DNA of 64,000 nt from Flavobacterium sp. GTDB lineage: Bacteria > Bacteroidota > Bacteroidia > Flavobacteriales > Flavobacteriaceae. This document shows, piece after piece, positions 17,104 through 25,082 of this stretch. Position numbers and translations under genes: made by a program. A model generated the notes under the pieces. That model saw only the letters and a list, made by a program, of their open reading frames with translations, ran no database searches and had not been told where the DNA came from. Position 1 is the first letter of the stretch; each line of letters starts with the position of its first letter. Location of the stretch: contig JAHEZJ010000028.1 of assembly GCA_023251135.1 (NCBI GenBank), positions 32,183-96,182 on the forward strand, read 5' to 3'.

Positions 17104-18435
17104 ATGAGTACATTAAACGATGTAGTGATTACCAAATTATCAGGCGGATTAGGAAGAAGAACTCCGGAACAGGACATGGTTTCAGGATTGCTTTTTGACG
17201 GAGCTGCAACTGCAAAATTAGCATTAGACAAAATAGCACGTCTGGCTTCATTAGAAGATGCAGAGGCTCTAGGAATTACAGCTGATTATGATGTAAACGG
17301 ACAATCGGCTTACTATCAAATTCAACAATTTTTCAGGATGAATCCTTCCGGAGACTTGTACATTTTGGCCACTAAAGGAGATTCTTACGAAACTGTAGTT
17401 GGAAAGGCGATGGCTATGCAGGAACAAGCAAACGGAAATATTCGTCAAATGGCAATTATTTTTTCCGGAACCACCACATTTACACAAACAGAGGCTGCTG
17501 CAAAAAAAGCACAAACACAAGCCGCTCTTGCTTACAAAGATTTCATGCCATTTGAAATCATTTTAGAAGGAAAAGGGTTTGATTCTGAAACCGCTTCCAA
17601 TTTGGCTGAATTAAACGCAGAAAATGTATCTGTTGTAGTGGCTATGGATGTTGAGAAAGCTTTTGAGCAAAAATTATTTCAAAAAGGTGCCACAACAGAA
17701 AATGACAAACTTTATACTTTAGCTGCTAAAGAACGTTTAGTTGAAGTAAAAAATTCTTCCAATCTTTATAACGTAAGTGATGATAAAGGTTTAAAACAGG
17801 CAAACGGAGTCAATCTGGAATTCACTTTCAAAGATGTATACAAAAATACAGCTGCTGTTGGACTAGCATTAGGAACTGTATCCAGAGCAAAGGTATCTGA
17901 AAACATTGCCTGGATCGAAAAATTCAACCTAACTGGAGAAGGTTTTGCCAAAGCAGGTTTTGTAGGCGGAAAAGAAATTAAAACATTAGGAACTTTAAGC
18001 ACTTTAAACGAAAAAAGATACATTTTCGTAAAAACACATACGGGCTTATCTGGTGTTTATTTCAACGACAGCCACACTTGTACGACTGGTACCTCTGACT
18101 TTGCTTATGTAGAAAACAACCGTACCATCAACAAAGCAACCCGTTTATTGCGTACCGCTTTATTGCCAAAATTAGCTTCTCCGGTTTTAGTTGACATTGA
18201 TGGAAAATTACCTCAATCTGTTTCAAAAAGCTTTGAAGGATTATGCAGAAGCACCTTAGAAAACATGGTTGCCAATCAGGAAGTTTCAGCTTTTGATGTT
18301 TATGTTGACCCTAAACAAAACATTCTGGCGACTTCAGAATTGAAAGTGAAAGCCGAAATTACGCCAGTTGGAACTGCCCGTAAAATTAAAGTTGATTTAG
18401 GTTTCAAAAATCCTTTCGGAATCGATAAGGCATAA
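17104..18435 (+). CDS. Contractile tail sheath protein (DUF2586-like)
   Basis: 443 residues. The N-terminus (MSTLNDVVITKLSGGLGRR), the central alpha/beta domain (SAYYQIQQFFRMNPSGDLYIL, MAIIFSG), and the C-terminal half (NRTINKATRLLRTALLPKLASPVLVD then a beta handshake-type tail) match the DUF2586-type sheath of Bacteroidetes tail-like clusters. The family forms the outer contractile tube whose contraction drives the inner tube. It has its own promoter with a long leader and precedes the tube gene by 128 bp, fitting the two most abundant particle subunits. Confidence 0.88.
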   Translation: MSTLNDVVITKLSGGLGRRTPEQDMVSGLLFDGAATAKLALDKIARLASLEDAEALGITADYDVNGQSAYYQIQQFFRMNPSGDLYILATKGDSYETVVGKAMAMQEQANGNIRQMAIIFSGTTTFTQTEAAAKKAQTQAALAYKDFMPFEIILEGKGFDSETASNLAELNAENVSVVVAMDVEKAFEQKLFQKGATTENDKLYTLAAKERLVEVKNSSNLYNVSDDKGLKQANGVNLEFTFKDVYKNTAAVGLALGTVSRAKVSENIAWIEKFNLTGEGFAKAGFVGGKEIKTLGTLSTLNEKRYIFVKTHTGLSGVYFNDSHTCTTGTSDFAYVENNRTINKATRLLRTALLPKLASPVLVDIDGKLPQSVSKSFEGLCRSTLENMVANQEVSAFDVYVDPKQNILATSELKVKAEITPVGTARKIKVDLGFKNPFGIDKA

Positions 18436-18563
18436 TTTATAGCATTCAAGAACAATACAATTTCACAAACGATACCGCCATTTCAATTGTCCCGAACAAG
18501 AACGGGATAAAGATATAGCTCCTAAGCGTAATCAGAATTATAAAAAAACAAATCAAGATACAT

Positions 18564-18989
18564 ATGAACAAATTACCATTAATTAACGGACAACAACACA
18601 GCTGGTCATCAATTGAAGTAAGCATTGCAGGTAACATCGTTACCGGCATTACCGCTGTAAACTATAGTGACTCAGTATCTAAAGAAAACCATTACGGAGC
18701 CGGAGATATGCCTGTACACCGAGGTAGAGGAAAATATGAGGCAAAAGCTTCCATTACTTTATACAACTACGAAGTAGAAGCCATTTTGGCCGCTTTACCA
18801 AAAGGACAAAGATTGCAGGATATTAACCCATTCAGCATCATTGTAAGTTACCTGGACGACAGCAACGAAGTAATCACACATACCGTAAGAAACTGCGAGT
18901 TTAACTCAAACAGCAGAGGAATTAGCCAGGGAGACACCAAAATTGCAGTTTCTTTTGACTTAATCTGTTCTCATGTTGAATGGAATTAA
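18564..18989 (+). CDS. Inner tail tube protein
   Basis: 141 residues, almost entirely beta. SWSSIEVSIAGNIVTGITAVNY, the loop YGAGDMPVHRGRGKYEAKASITLYNYEVEAIL and the ending FDLICSHVEWN are the expected layout of contractile-tail tube proteins (gp19/FII-like). It lies directly after the sheath gene and before a chaperone-like gene, the order found in contractile phages. It forms the hexameric rings of the inner tube. Confidence 0.88.
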   Translation: MNKLPLINGQQHSWSSIEVSIAGNIVTGITAVNYSDSVSKENHYGAGDMPVHRGRGKYEAKASITLYNYEVEAILAALPKGQRLQDINPFSIIVSYLDDSNEVITHTVRNCEFNSNSRGISQGDTKIAVSFDLICSHVEWN

Positions 18990-19168
18990 TCCTCCTGATC
19001 AATTCCTAAAATTATAATGCCCTTTCCCTGTCTCTAAAACCGAATAAAAAGAGAAACCCAATATCAACTGCGTTATGCAAAAAAGGAGTTCACAGAACAT
19101 GATTTTTGCCAGCAAACTTATTCTACAAGCTCTTTATTAGTCCGTTTTAAACGGGGATTCTTCTTCAG

Positions 19169-19225
19169 GAGGCTGCTATGAGCTTATTCAACCCCAAAAC
19201 AATAACTCAGGCAGCCTCTTTTTTT
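19169..19225 (+). terminator. Terminator/attenuator after the tube gene
   Basis: GAGGCTGC (19169-19176) pairs with GCAGCCTC (19211-19218), with an inner TGAG/CTCA pairing, followed by a run of seven T. It separates the abundant sheath and tube transcripts from the lower-demand genes downstream. The 18990-19347 gap (358 bp) holds no gene and no copy of the conserved promoter element, so downstream expression probably relies on read-through. Confidence 0.75.
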
Positions 19226-19347
19226 ACACCCTTAAATTGATTCAGTTTCTACAAATCATAGAAAATAAATCGGTCGGTTCCTCTAACCGCCTTCCCTAAA
19301 TCTGACACCAACCACCCTATCATAAAAACAAATAAAAAGTCTCACAA

Positions 19348-19692
19348 ATGGAAATAGAAAAAACAAAAAACATCGACATTCTTGACGGAAATATTACACA
19401 GGCACAATTGAATCAGTGGAAATACAAACATAAAAAAGTAGTGAAACTCACCATTGCAGATGACGACGGAACCACTTTGTTTGCCTATTTCAAAAAACCG
19501 GATATCAGTATTCGTTCTGCCGTACTACAAGCCTCCAAAATGGACGAATTTAAAGCCCTCGAAGTACTGTTCAAAAACTGTTATCTGGGCGGCGATGGCA
19601 AAATCGAGCAGGAAGACGACTTACGTCTGAACATTACCACAGCCTTCTCCGATCATATCCAGCCGAAGCCTGTGAAAGTCGAGATTTTGTAA
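19348..19692 (+). CDS. Tail assembly chaperone-like protein (paralogue of 9080 product)
   Basis: 114 residues, cytoplasmic. VVKLTIADDDGTTLFAYFKKP and ALEVLFKNCYLGGDGKIEQEDD match the corresponding parts of the 9080 protein. The position after sheath and tube is that of phage tail assembly chaperones, which normally precede the tape-measure gene. Here the next gene is instead a predicted metallopeptidase, and no tape-measure gene is visible. The function is inferred. Confidence 0.78.
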   Translation: MEIEKTKNIDILDGNITQAQLNQWKYKHKKVVKLTIADDDGTTLFAYFKKPDISIRSAVLQASKMDEFKALEVLFKNCYLGGDGKIEQEDDLRLNITTAFSDHIQPKPVKVEIL

Positions 19693-19730
19693 CACCTGCC
19701 CATTTGCCATACCATAAAATACTAAAAATA

Positions 19731-20600
19731 ATGATTACTAAAAACCATACTATAGAACTAAAAGATACCAGCGTTTCTGAAATGGCTCGTTTTAGGCAAA
19801 TTATGCTTGGCATTTGGAGTCAACAAAAGGAGGATGATAAAAATGGAGACGAGATGCTAAAGTACATTCAAAGTTATCGCGAAATAGAATTTAAAAAAAT
19901 ACCATCTCATAACATAGCAGCTCCCAAGAAAATTAGTGGACCGATAAAAGGGTACGCCGTTAATGTAATAGAAGTAAAATCATTTATTCCAGGAACTACT
20001 ACACCTGATACATATCAATTTACGAAGTCTGCTGTCCATTTACTTTCATTAGTCTCAGGAGTAGATAAAAAATCTATTCAAAGTACTACATTAGAATTTA
20101 AAAAATATGGAGGTGGTGCTATGACTACTGGAGATAATTCAAAATCAGGCACTATAACTTACTATAATCAGAGAGCGAATTCTCTTGATTTCATAGAATT
20201 AAGCTCCCATGAAGTAGGACACTTACCTCAATTAGACGATTATGGCGGTGCAAAGCATATCGCAAGGTCAATTGGAGCGTATCTGGTTGAAGCAATTATT
20301 AATTTGGACGCTATAAACGAAGTCTATGACCCTAAAACAAATAATCTTGATTATGAAACCATTGTTCACAATTCATCTCCTTTAGAACAACAGGCAGAAG
20401 TTGGGTCCGGCATTTTTAGAGACTTCTCCAAATTTGTTGATAACCATTATGGTAAAGGCAAAGATTCTATGATTCAAAAACTTTTTAATAATAAAAATAA
20501 TAGTGATACCACTATTATTCGTAAACTTGACAAATGGTGGAATGCATATAAAAACGAAAAATATGAAAAAATTGATTACTCCGACGTTTCAGATGACTAA
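19731..20600 (+). CDS. Predicted HExxH metallopeptidase, second probable effector
   Basis: 289 residues from the ATG at 19731; an in-frame TTG at 19704 is less likely. The zinc motif is HEVGH (H160, E161, H164), followed by LPQLDD. PLEQQAE (E219 or E223) about 55-60 residues later is a plausible third ligand of gluzincin type. The first ~70 residues are polar and helical; no signal peptide. It sits between the chaperone-like gene and a lipoprotein gene whose start overlaps its stop, the organisation of an effector/immunity pair. The substrate is unknown. Confidence 0.82.
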   Translation: MITKNHTIELKDTSVSEMARFRQIMLGIWSQQKEDDKNGDEMLKYIQSYREIEFKKIPSHNIAAPKKISGPIKGYAVNVIEVKSFIPGTTTPDTYQFTKSAVHLLSLVSGVDKKSIQSTTLEFKKYGGGAMTTGDNSKSGTITYYNQRANSLDFIELSSHEVGHLPQLDDYGGAKHIARSIGAYLVEAIINLDAINEVYDPKTNNLDYETIVHNSSPLEQQAEVGSGIFRDFSKFVDNHYGKGKDSMIQKLFNNKNNSDTTIIRKLDKWWNAYKNEKYEKIDYSDVSDD

Positions 20601-20970
20601 TTCCTTTTGGATTCTTTTTTTACTTTTACTGACTTCTTGTCAATCAACAGATATTTATTTTGACGTTCAGAAACAATCAATAGTTAGCTGCAATGATAGA
20701 ACATTGAGAAGGATTATGATTGAATGCGATAGTACTAACAGTAAAGAAAATGATTGCATTATTGATTTATATTCAAAATACGCCTCTACAGCTGTAAGGA
20801 TCAATTCTATCAACAAAATCTATAAGTATACAAAAAAACAGATATTTTATCCTAACAGTTGTTATAAAATAATACACATTGGAGGTGGAGACGACGGATC
20901 TTCAGAATTAAGAATTTGGCTAGATAGCACAGGAAAAGTTTATAAAACGAATAAGCCAAATTGCAATTAG
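20593..20970 (+). CDS. Small lipoprotein overlapping the metallopeptidase gene, candidate immunity protein
   Basis: 125 residues from the ATG at 20593, which overlaps the upstream stop by 8 bases (ATGACTAA), so translation is probably coupled. The signal peptide (MTNSFWILFLLLLTSC) ends in a clear lipobox with Cys16. The following QSTDIYF lacks the acidic surface-export signal, so the protein should stay in the periplasm. The body is small and mixed (residues 20-125), with no family recognised. Coupling to the HExxH gene is the main support for an immunity role. A longer in-frame start at 20503 would lie inside the upstream gene and destroy the signal peptide. Confidence 0.8.
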   Translation: MTNSFWILFLLLLTSCQSTDIYFDVQKQSIVSCNDRTLRRIMIECDSTNSKENDCIIDLYSKYASTAVRINSINKIYKYTKKQIFYPNSCYKIIHIGGGDDGSSELRIWLDSTGKVYKTNKPNCN

Positions 20971-21052
20971 ATACTATCTACATTTAAAATAAACATATTA
21001 GTTTCACAAAAGCATTTAAATATTTTATTTCTAAAAACCATCTCACAAAATA

Positions 21053-21364
21053 ATGAATCCAAAAGAACAAGTAATTCAAAACTTAAAAAATTGGTTTAAA
21101 AGAACAAATGTCATCTCTTATGATAAAGATATTGATTTAGATTGTGACGATAGAGAATTAGTTACTTTAAGAGATCAGAAAACTCAAAAAGAAGTTTATG
21201 TTGTTTCTTTTAAAACAGAAGATAAGATAGAATATGATAAAAATGGAGAAATTATCTCACTATTTGAGGGAATGTACTGCTTTGCCTATTTTGATGCTAA
21301 TACATTAGAATTACTTTACATACACAAGAAAGCCGGATATATTGAGGTTGACGGTTCTTATTAA
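21053..21364 (+). CDS. Small hypothetical protein downstream of the effector pair
   Basis: 103 residues, no signal peptide. Its helix-then-strand layout (EQVIQNLKNWFKRTN, then ELVTLRDQKTQKEVYVVSF and FAYFDANTLELLYIHKK) resembles small cytoplasmic antidote-like alpha/beta proteins, but I recognise no family. This stretch (20593-21364) is visibly more AT-rich than the tail genes around it, fitting exchangeable cargo. It is followed by a terminator. Confidence 0.68.
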   Translation: MNPKEQVIQNLKNWFKRTNVISYDKDIDLDCDDRELVTLRDQKTQKEVYVVSFKTEDKIEYDKNGEIISLFEGMYCFAYFDANTLELLYIHKKAGYIEVDGSY

Positions 21365-21392
21365 TACATTAAAATTCAACTTTCAATCCATC

Positions 21393-21433
21393 AAACACCC
21401 CTTTTTCCAGAATAGAAAAACGGGTGTTTTTTT
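21393..21433 (+). terminator. Terminator closing the sheath/tube/effector unit
   Basis: AAACACCC and GGGTGTTT pair, extended by TTTTTC/GAAAAA after one mismatch, with a short loop and a T run. The rest of the 390-bp gap 21365-21754 holds the next promoter and no gene. Confidence 0.85.
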
Positions 21434-21488
21434 ATCATTTATTTTCATTTTCATCTGCAATATGAAACTATAAAAACCACACAAGTCC

Positions 21489-21554
21489 CTACTGAAACTA
21501 CTGATTTACAAAGTCATAATATTTTCAAAACACACTGTTTCGGCGTATTTTTAC
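21489..21554 (+). promoter_or_regulatory. Activator-type promoter of the lysis operon (conserved element)
   Basis: CTACTGAAACTACTG at 21489-21503 is followed after exactly 42 bp by TATTTTTAC at 21546-21554. The bases before the box (CGGCG) are the same as in the baseplate promoter at 23122-23187. The M15 peptidase gene starts at 21755. Confidence 0.75.
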
Positions 21555-21754
21555 AGTGTTCTTAAAAGCTGTTACTCAACCTAATTTACCTTACTAAAAA
21601 GGAATATTTTCAGGATTTATTTAAAGTATTCTTTCAACCGCAAATAAATTAAAAATCACAATTACCCTTATCGAATATTGAATACCATGATTGTTATCTA
21701 ATAATCAGAAGAGGCTTTTTATGCTTAAAACTAAAATCATTAACACATATAAAT

Positions 21755-22237
21755 ATGGATCAAACCACAAAAAAACACATTGATTTGCTTCATCCTACTG
21801 TTCGGGAAGAAGTTGCTAAAATTATCGAAGAATGTGATCTTGCCTTAACCGGAAGGGCTAAAGTGCGCATTACTCAAGGACTCAGGTCTTTTCAGGAGCA
21901 GGAAGACCTTTATGCTTTTGGCCGAACCAAACCCGGGAAAAAAGTAACCAATGCCAAAGGCGGACAATCGATTCACAATTATGGCTTTGCTGTTGACATT
22001 TGTCTTATTATCGATGGCAAAACGGCTTCCTGGGATACAGCAAAAGACTGGGACAACGACCAAATTTCGGATTGGCAGGAATGTGTGAAAATTTTCACCA
22101 AATACAACTGGAACTGGGGAGGCGACTGGAAAACCTTCAAAGATCTTCCGCATTTTGATAAAAAAGGATACAGCGATTGGAAGGTGCTTAGTAAATTAAA
22201 ACGCGACCGAAAAAACTATGTAATCTTATACAAATAA
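21755..22237 (+). CDS. M15-family peptidoglycan peptidase (endolysin-like)
   Basis: 160 residues. The M15 zinc site is complete: SIHNYGFAVD (H74, D81) and LPHFD (H133), with R44 in QGLRSFQEQEDLY as a substrate contact. It matches the compact CwlK/VanY-like endopeptidases that cut L-Ala-D-Glu or D-Ala-containing peptide stems. There is no signal peptide, so access to the wall needs a holin or particle-mediated delivery. It begins the lysis operon and is 5 bp before a small lipoprotein gene. Particle release by cell lysis is the likely role. Confidence 0.9.
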   Translation: MDQTTKKHIDLLHPTVREEVAKIIEECDLALTGRAKVRITQGLRSFQEQEDLYAFGRTKPGKKVTNAKGGQSIHNYGFAVDICLIIDGKTASWDTAKDWDNDQISDWQECVKIFTKYNWNWGGDWKTFKDLPHFDKKGYSDWKVLSKLKRDRKNYVILYK

Positions 22238-22242
22238 AGCAG

Positions 22243-22713
22243 ATGAAACCTTTCAAATTAAAATATACAGCTCTCCTACTTGTTCTGGCTTTTACCATGA
22301 CCTCCTGTACTTCTACAAAAACAGCTCCATTCGACCTTTATTCCTATCAAAAAACCATTGCAGTAAAAGTCGAAACTATTAAACTAATGGAGAAAGCCAC
22401 TACCCCATATACGGTTCATAAAGTCGAAATAAACGCTTTATTGCTTGACACTGAAAAATTGACTGAATATGAAAAAAATAAACTCCATAACGAAATCTCT
22501 TTTTCGATGTGGAAAATGCTAAACGATAAAGAAAAGAATCTTTTGGCCGGTTTTTTCAAACGATGGGAAACGAAAGGAGTTTTATCTCCAACTTTTATAC
22601 AAGAATCCGAAAAACAAGTTTTGCAAGCTCTCGATTTACTAATTCAATACGAAGCCAAAAAAGACAAAGAGTCAAAAGATGCTCTTATCTATTTAATCAA
22701 CAGCAACATCTAA
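22243..22713 (+). CDS. Small lipoprotein of the lysis operon
   Basis: 156 residues. The signal peptide ends at MTSC (lipid Cys22). The rest is helical with lysine- and glutamate-rich segments. It begins 5 bp after the M15 gene and is followed 4 bp later by another small gene. An outer-membrane lipoprotein in this position could act like an outer spanin in envelope disruption, but no spanin motif is visible, so this is inference. There are no acidic residues right after the cysteine, so surface exposure is unlikely. Confidence 0.7.
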   Translation: MKPFKLKYTALLLVLAFTMTSCTSTKTAPFDLYSYQKTIAVKVETIKLMEKATTPYTVHKVEINALLLDTEKLTEYEKNKLHNEISFSMWKMLNDKEKNLLAGFFKRWETKGVLSPTFIQESEKQVLQALDLLIQYEAKKDKESKDALIYLINSNI

Positions 22714-22717
22714 AACC

Positions 22718-23050
22718 ATGAACGACACTCCATTATTAGAAGAGCTAAAACGCAAATTAAAAATAATAATCACAGAAAGTTATAAAGACAACAAATTTGA
22801 CCTGGAGAAAAATTTGAACCTCTTTTTAGAAGCCTCCAAAGAAAAACTGGAACGCTGGGTCTTACTTTTTGCTTCCGGAGATTTAACCGAAGAAGAATTA
22901 GAATGGCTGCTAAAAAGTCAGTTAAATTTAACGGCATTCGAGACACTTCAAATAGCCGGAATATCAAAAATAAAACTGAATACGATTAAAAACAATATCA
23001 TAAAATTGGTTTTTAAAGTGATAACTGACCTCATTATACTGACTGTCTAA
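22718..23050 (+). CDS. Small helical protein with hydrophobic C-terminus
   Basis: 110 residues, helical throughout (FLEASKEKLERWVLLFASG, TEEELEWLLKSQLN), ending in a hydrophobic segment (IIKLVFKVITDLIILTV). It starts 4 bp after the lipoprotein gene. No family is recognised. A C-terminal membrane anchor fits a role with the M15 peptidase and lipoprotein in lysis or release. Confidence 0.68.
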   Translation: MNDTPLLEELKRKLKIIITESYKDNKFDLEKNLNLFLEASKEKLERWVLLFASGDLTEEELEWLLKSQLNLTAFETLQIAGISKIKLNTIKNNIIKLVFKVITDLIILTV

Positions 23051-23121
23051 AAAACTACTTTTCGTCGCCAAAACCAAGAAACAAACACCTGAAAATCAAC
23101 ACAATTACACTTCTCCTCAAC

Positions 23122-23187
23122 TTACTGAAACTACTGATTCACAGGCCCAAAAATCTTGATTAAAGGCAAATACCGGCGTATTTTTAC
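23122..23187 (+). promoter_or_regulatory. Activator-type promoter of the baseplate operon (conserved element)
   Basis: TTACTGAAACTACTG at 23122-23136 is followed after exactly 42 bp by TATTTTTAC at 23179-23187. The gp25-like gene starts at 23274. The leader contains AAAGGAGGTC at 23232-23241, which is not spaced as a ribosome site for that gene, and a 10-codon frame at 23217. Confidence 0.75.
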
Positions 23188-23273
23188 AGTATCAAATAAA
23201 ACACCCTCTTTTGAGTATGGCGCGCAGATTCAAAGGAGGTCTTAATTAATAAAACAACAAAAAATAACGACAG

Positions 23274-23561
23274 ATGAAAGATTTTATCCTAGAAGATGAC
23301 TTGTTAATTGTAAATGGAGATTTCTTCATGAAAGATGCCGATCAGCAAAACATAGAGCATCTATTGTTAAGTCAGAAAGGAAGTTATAAAGAGTTTCCTA
23401 TTCTGGGAGTAGGAATTAAAAAATACATCAACAGCCCGGATGCAACCTCCAGGCTAAGACTGGAAAACGAAATAGACAAACAATTATCGTATGACAACTT
23501 TTATGTAAAAACATTAGATGTTAACGATTTACAAAACATTAGAATCGATGGAAACTATTAA
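23274..23561 (+). CDS. Baseplate wedge protein, gp25-like
   Basis: 95 residues. It has the typical gp25 arrangement: an opening strand pair (LLIVNGDFFMKDADQQNIEH), the glycine-bearing loop LLSQKGSYKEFPILGVGI, and a helix carrying RLRLENEIDKQL. gp25 proteins form the wedge core that starts sheath polymerisation. The start of the next gene lies inside its last codons. Confidence 0.85.
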   Translation: MKDFILEDDLLIVNGDFFMKDADQQNIEHLLLSQKGSYKEFPILGVGIKKYINSPDATSRLRLENEIDKQLSYDNFYVKTLDVNDLQNIRIDGNY

Positions 23562-23850
23562 ACCACAGGAAAACCAAAACATTTTTGATCTCTCTTTACA
23601 AGAATACGGAAGTATAGAGAAAGTATTTGATCTTTTAGAAGACAATGATCAGTTTAACGTTACCGAAGATCTTTCGGTATATGAAGATTTAAAAATAGGC
23701 AGAGAGGCCTTTAAAAAGGACATTGTAGAATATTACAATTCCCGAAAATTAAAGCCTGCAACTTCTATTACAGATGAAGAACAGTATTTACTGGACAATT
23801 TCTCCGGTATTGATTATATGATTATTGACGAAGATTTTTTCGTTTATTAA
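23548..23850 (+). CDS. LysM/gpX-like tail protein
   Basis: 100 residues from the ATG at 23548 (METIKPQENQNIFDLSLQEYG), overlapping the gp25-like gene by 14 bases; an in-frame start at 23518 would overlap more and is less likely. The core NIFDLSLQEYGSIEKVFDLLEDND is the pattern of LysM-like tail protein X domains, which bind the tube-baseplate junction. The C-terminal half is acidic. No signal peptide. Confidence 0.78.
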   Translation: METIKPQENQNIFDLSLQEYGSIEKVFDLLEDNDQFNVTEDLSVYEDLKIGREAFKKDIVEYYNSRKLKPATSITDEEQYLLDNFSGIDYMIIDEDFFVY

Positions 23851-24020
23851 TAGCTCTTCTGCTTTACAATTATCTAAAAAAAGAGGCAATTAAACTTTAT
23901 TTTTTAGAACTCTCTAAAAAGAAAACTACTTCTCTGTAGTATTTACACCAAAACATAAACTATTATCTATAAGCATATTACACATGTCTTACAGGCTAAA
24001 CTATTGTAAAAAATCAAAAT

Positions 24021-25067
24021 ATGGCACGTACAATTGCTGAAATACAGAATGAAATTCTGATCGAAAAAGGGAAACAGCCCTCCCTAAATAATTTAACCGA
24101 TTCAAAAGCGGCTATTTGGAGACTCTGGATCAATATAATGGCTACCGCTATTTGGATACATGAAAAAATAGTTGAAAAAAATGCCCTGATTTCAAGACCT
24201 CATACACTAAACTGGTACCGCGAACAGGCTTTAAATTTTCATTATGGAATGTCGCAGATCTGGAAAGAAGGTGCCTACCGATTTGATACCGCAGGACTTA
24301 CCGACGCTGAGATTGAAAATTCTAAAATCATAAAACATTGCGCCGTAAGCGAAGTTGACTTAGAAACGGTACTTGATCCGAATAAAAAACCGGAAGAAAT
24401 ATTCTCCGATTATTTTCATAATAAAGTAGGCGTAGTTTTTATAAAAGTAGCCACGGTAAAAGAGGATAAAATTTCGAGAATTGATGTCCCAAATGAGCTT
24501 TATGCCTTTAAAGAATATATTGCCAAAATAAAAGATGCTGGAAATCAAATTTTTATAACATCCGATCAGGGCGATATTCTAAAGCTGAATTTAAATGTTT
24601 ACATCGATCCTTTGACTATTTATATCGATCCAAAAGACATTGAATATTATCAGTTAAAAAGTTTAAGCAGGGAGTTAAGGGAAGAGGAACAAAAAAAGCT
24701 GGCAGATTACGAATTAGCCCACATCAATGATCCTTTAAATCCAAAAAACGGCTCATTACTATTCGATGCAGAGAAATTCCCCGTACTGGAAACTGTTAAA
24801 GAACATCTCAAAAACATCGAATTCAATGGTGCTTTTGTCAAAACCTATCTGGTTGATGCGATTCAAAAAGCGGAAGGGGTCAAAATTCCGGTCCTGACTA
24901 AGATTCAGACTTCGGTGGCAAAAAATCCTAGTGATGCTCAGAATCCTTTACCTACAGATGCCACCAACATCGAATATTTCATTCCGAAAGCAGGTTATTT
25001 TGATTTGGATACACTTGCCGTTGAGATCAATTATATCCCTTATACTTTTTATCGCGATAACCAATAG
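24021..25067 (+). CDS. Baseplate wedge protein, gpJ/gp6-like
   Basis: 348 residues. The N-terminal helix bundle (RTIAEIQNEIL, SKAAIWRLWINIMATAIWIHE) followed by a domain with DVPNELYAFKEYIAKIKDAGN is the layout of baseplate J-like proteins. It lies between the gpX-like gene and the gpI-like gene, the order X-J-I seen in contractile tails. J-like proteins form the wedge rim linking hub and fibres. The 170-bp gap before it contains a TAnnTTTA-like sequence near 23937 but no full conserved element. Confidence 0.8.
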   Translation: MARTIAEIQNEILIEKGKQPSLNNLTDSKAAIWRLWINIMATAIWIHEKIVEKNALISRPHTLNWYREQALNFHYGMSQIWKEGAYRFDTAGLTDAEIENSKIIKHCAVSEVDLETVLDPNKKPEEIFSDYFHNKVGVVFIKVATVKEDKISRIDVPNELYAFKEYIAKIKDAGNQIFITSDQGDILKLNLNVYIDPLTIYIDPKDIEYYQLKSLSRELREEEQKKLADYELAHINDPLNPKNGSLLFDAEKFPVLETVKEHLKNIEFNGAFVKTYLVDAIQKAEGVKIPVLTKIQTSVAKNPSDAQNPLPTDATNIEYFIPKAGYFDLDTLAVEINYIPYTFYRDNQ

Positions 25068-25082
25068 TCTAATACATGTACA

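Noticed and set aside
23923-23946. AAACTACT and a TAnnTTTA-like sequence before the gpJ-like gene
   Set aside because: Only half of the element is present and the spacing is about 7 bp instead of 42, so it does not fit the set.
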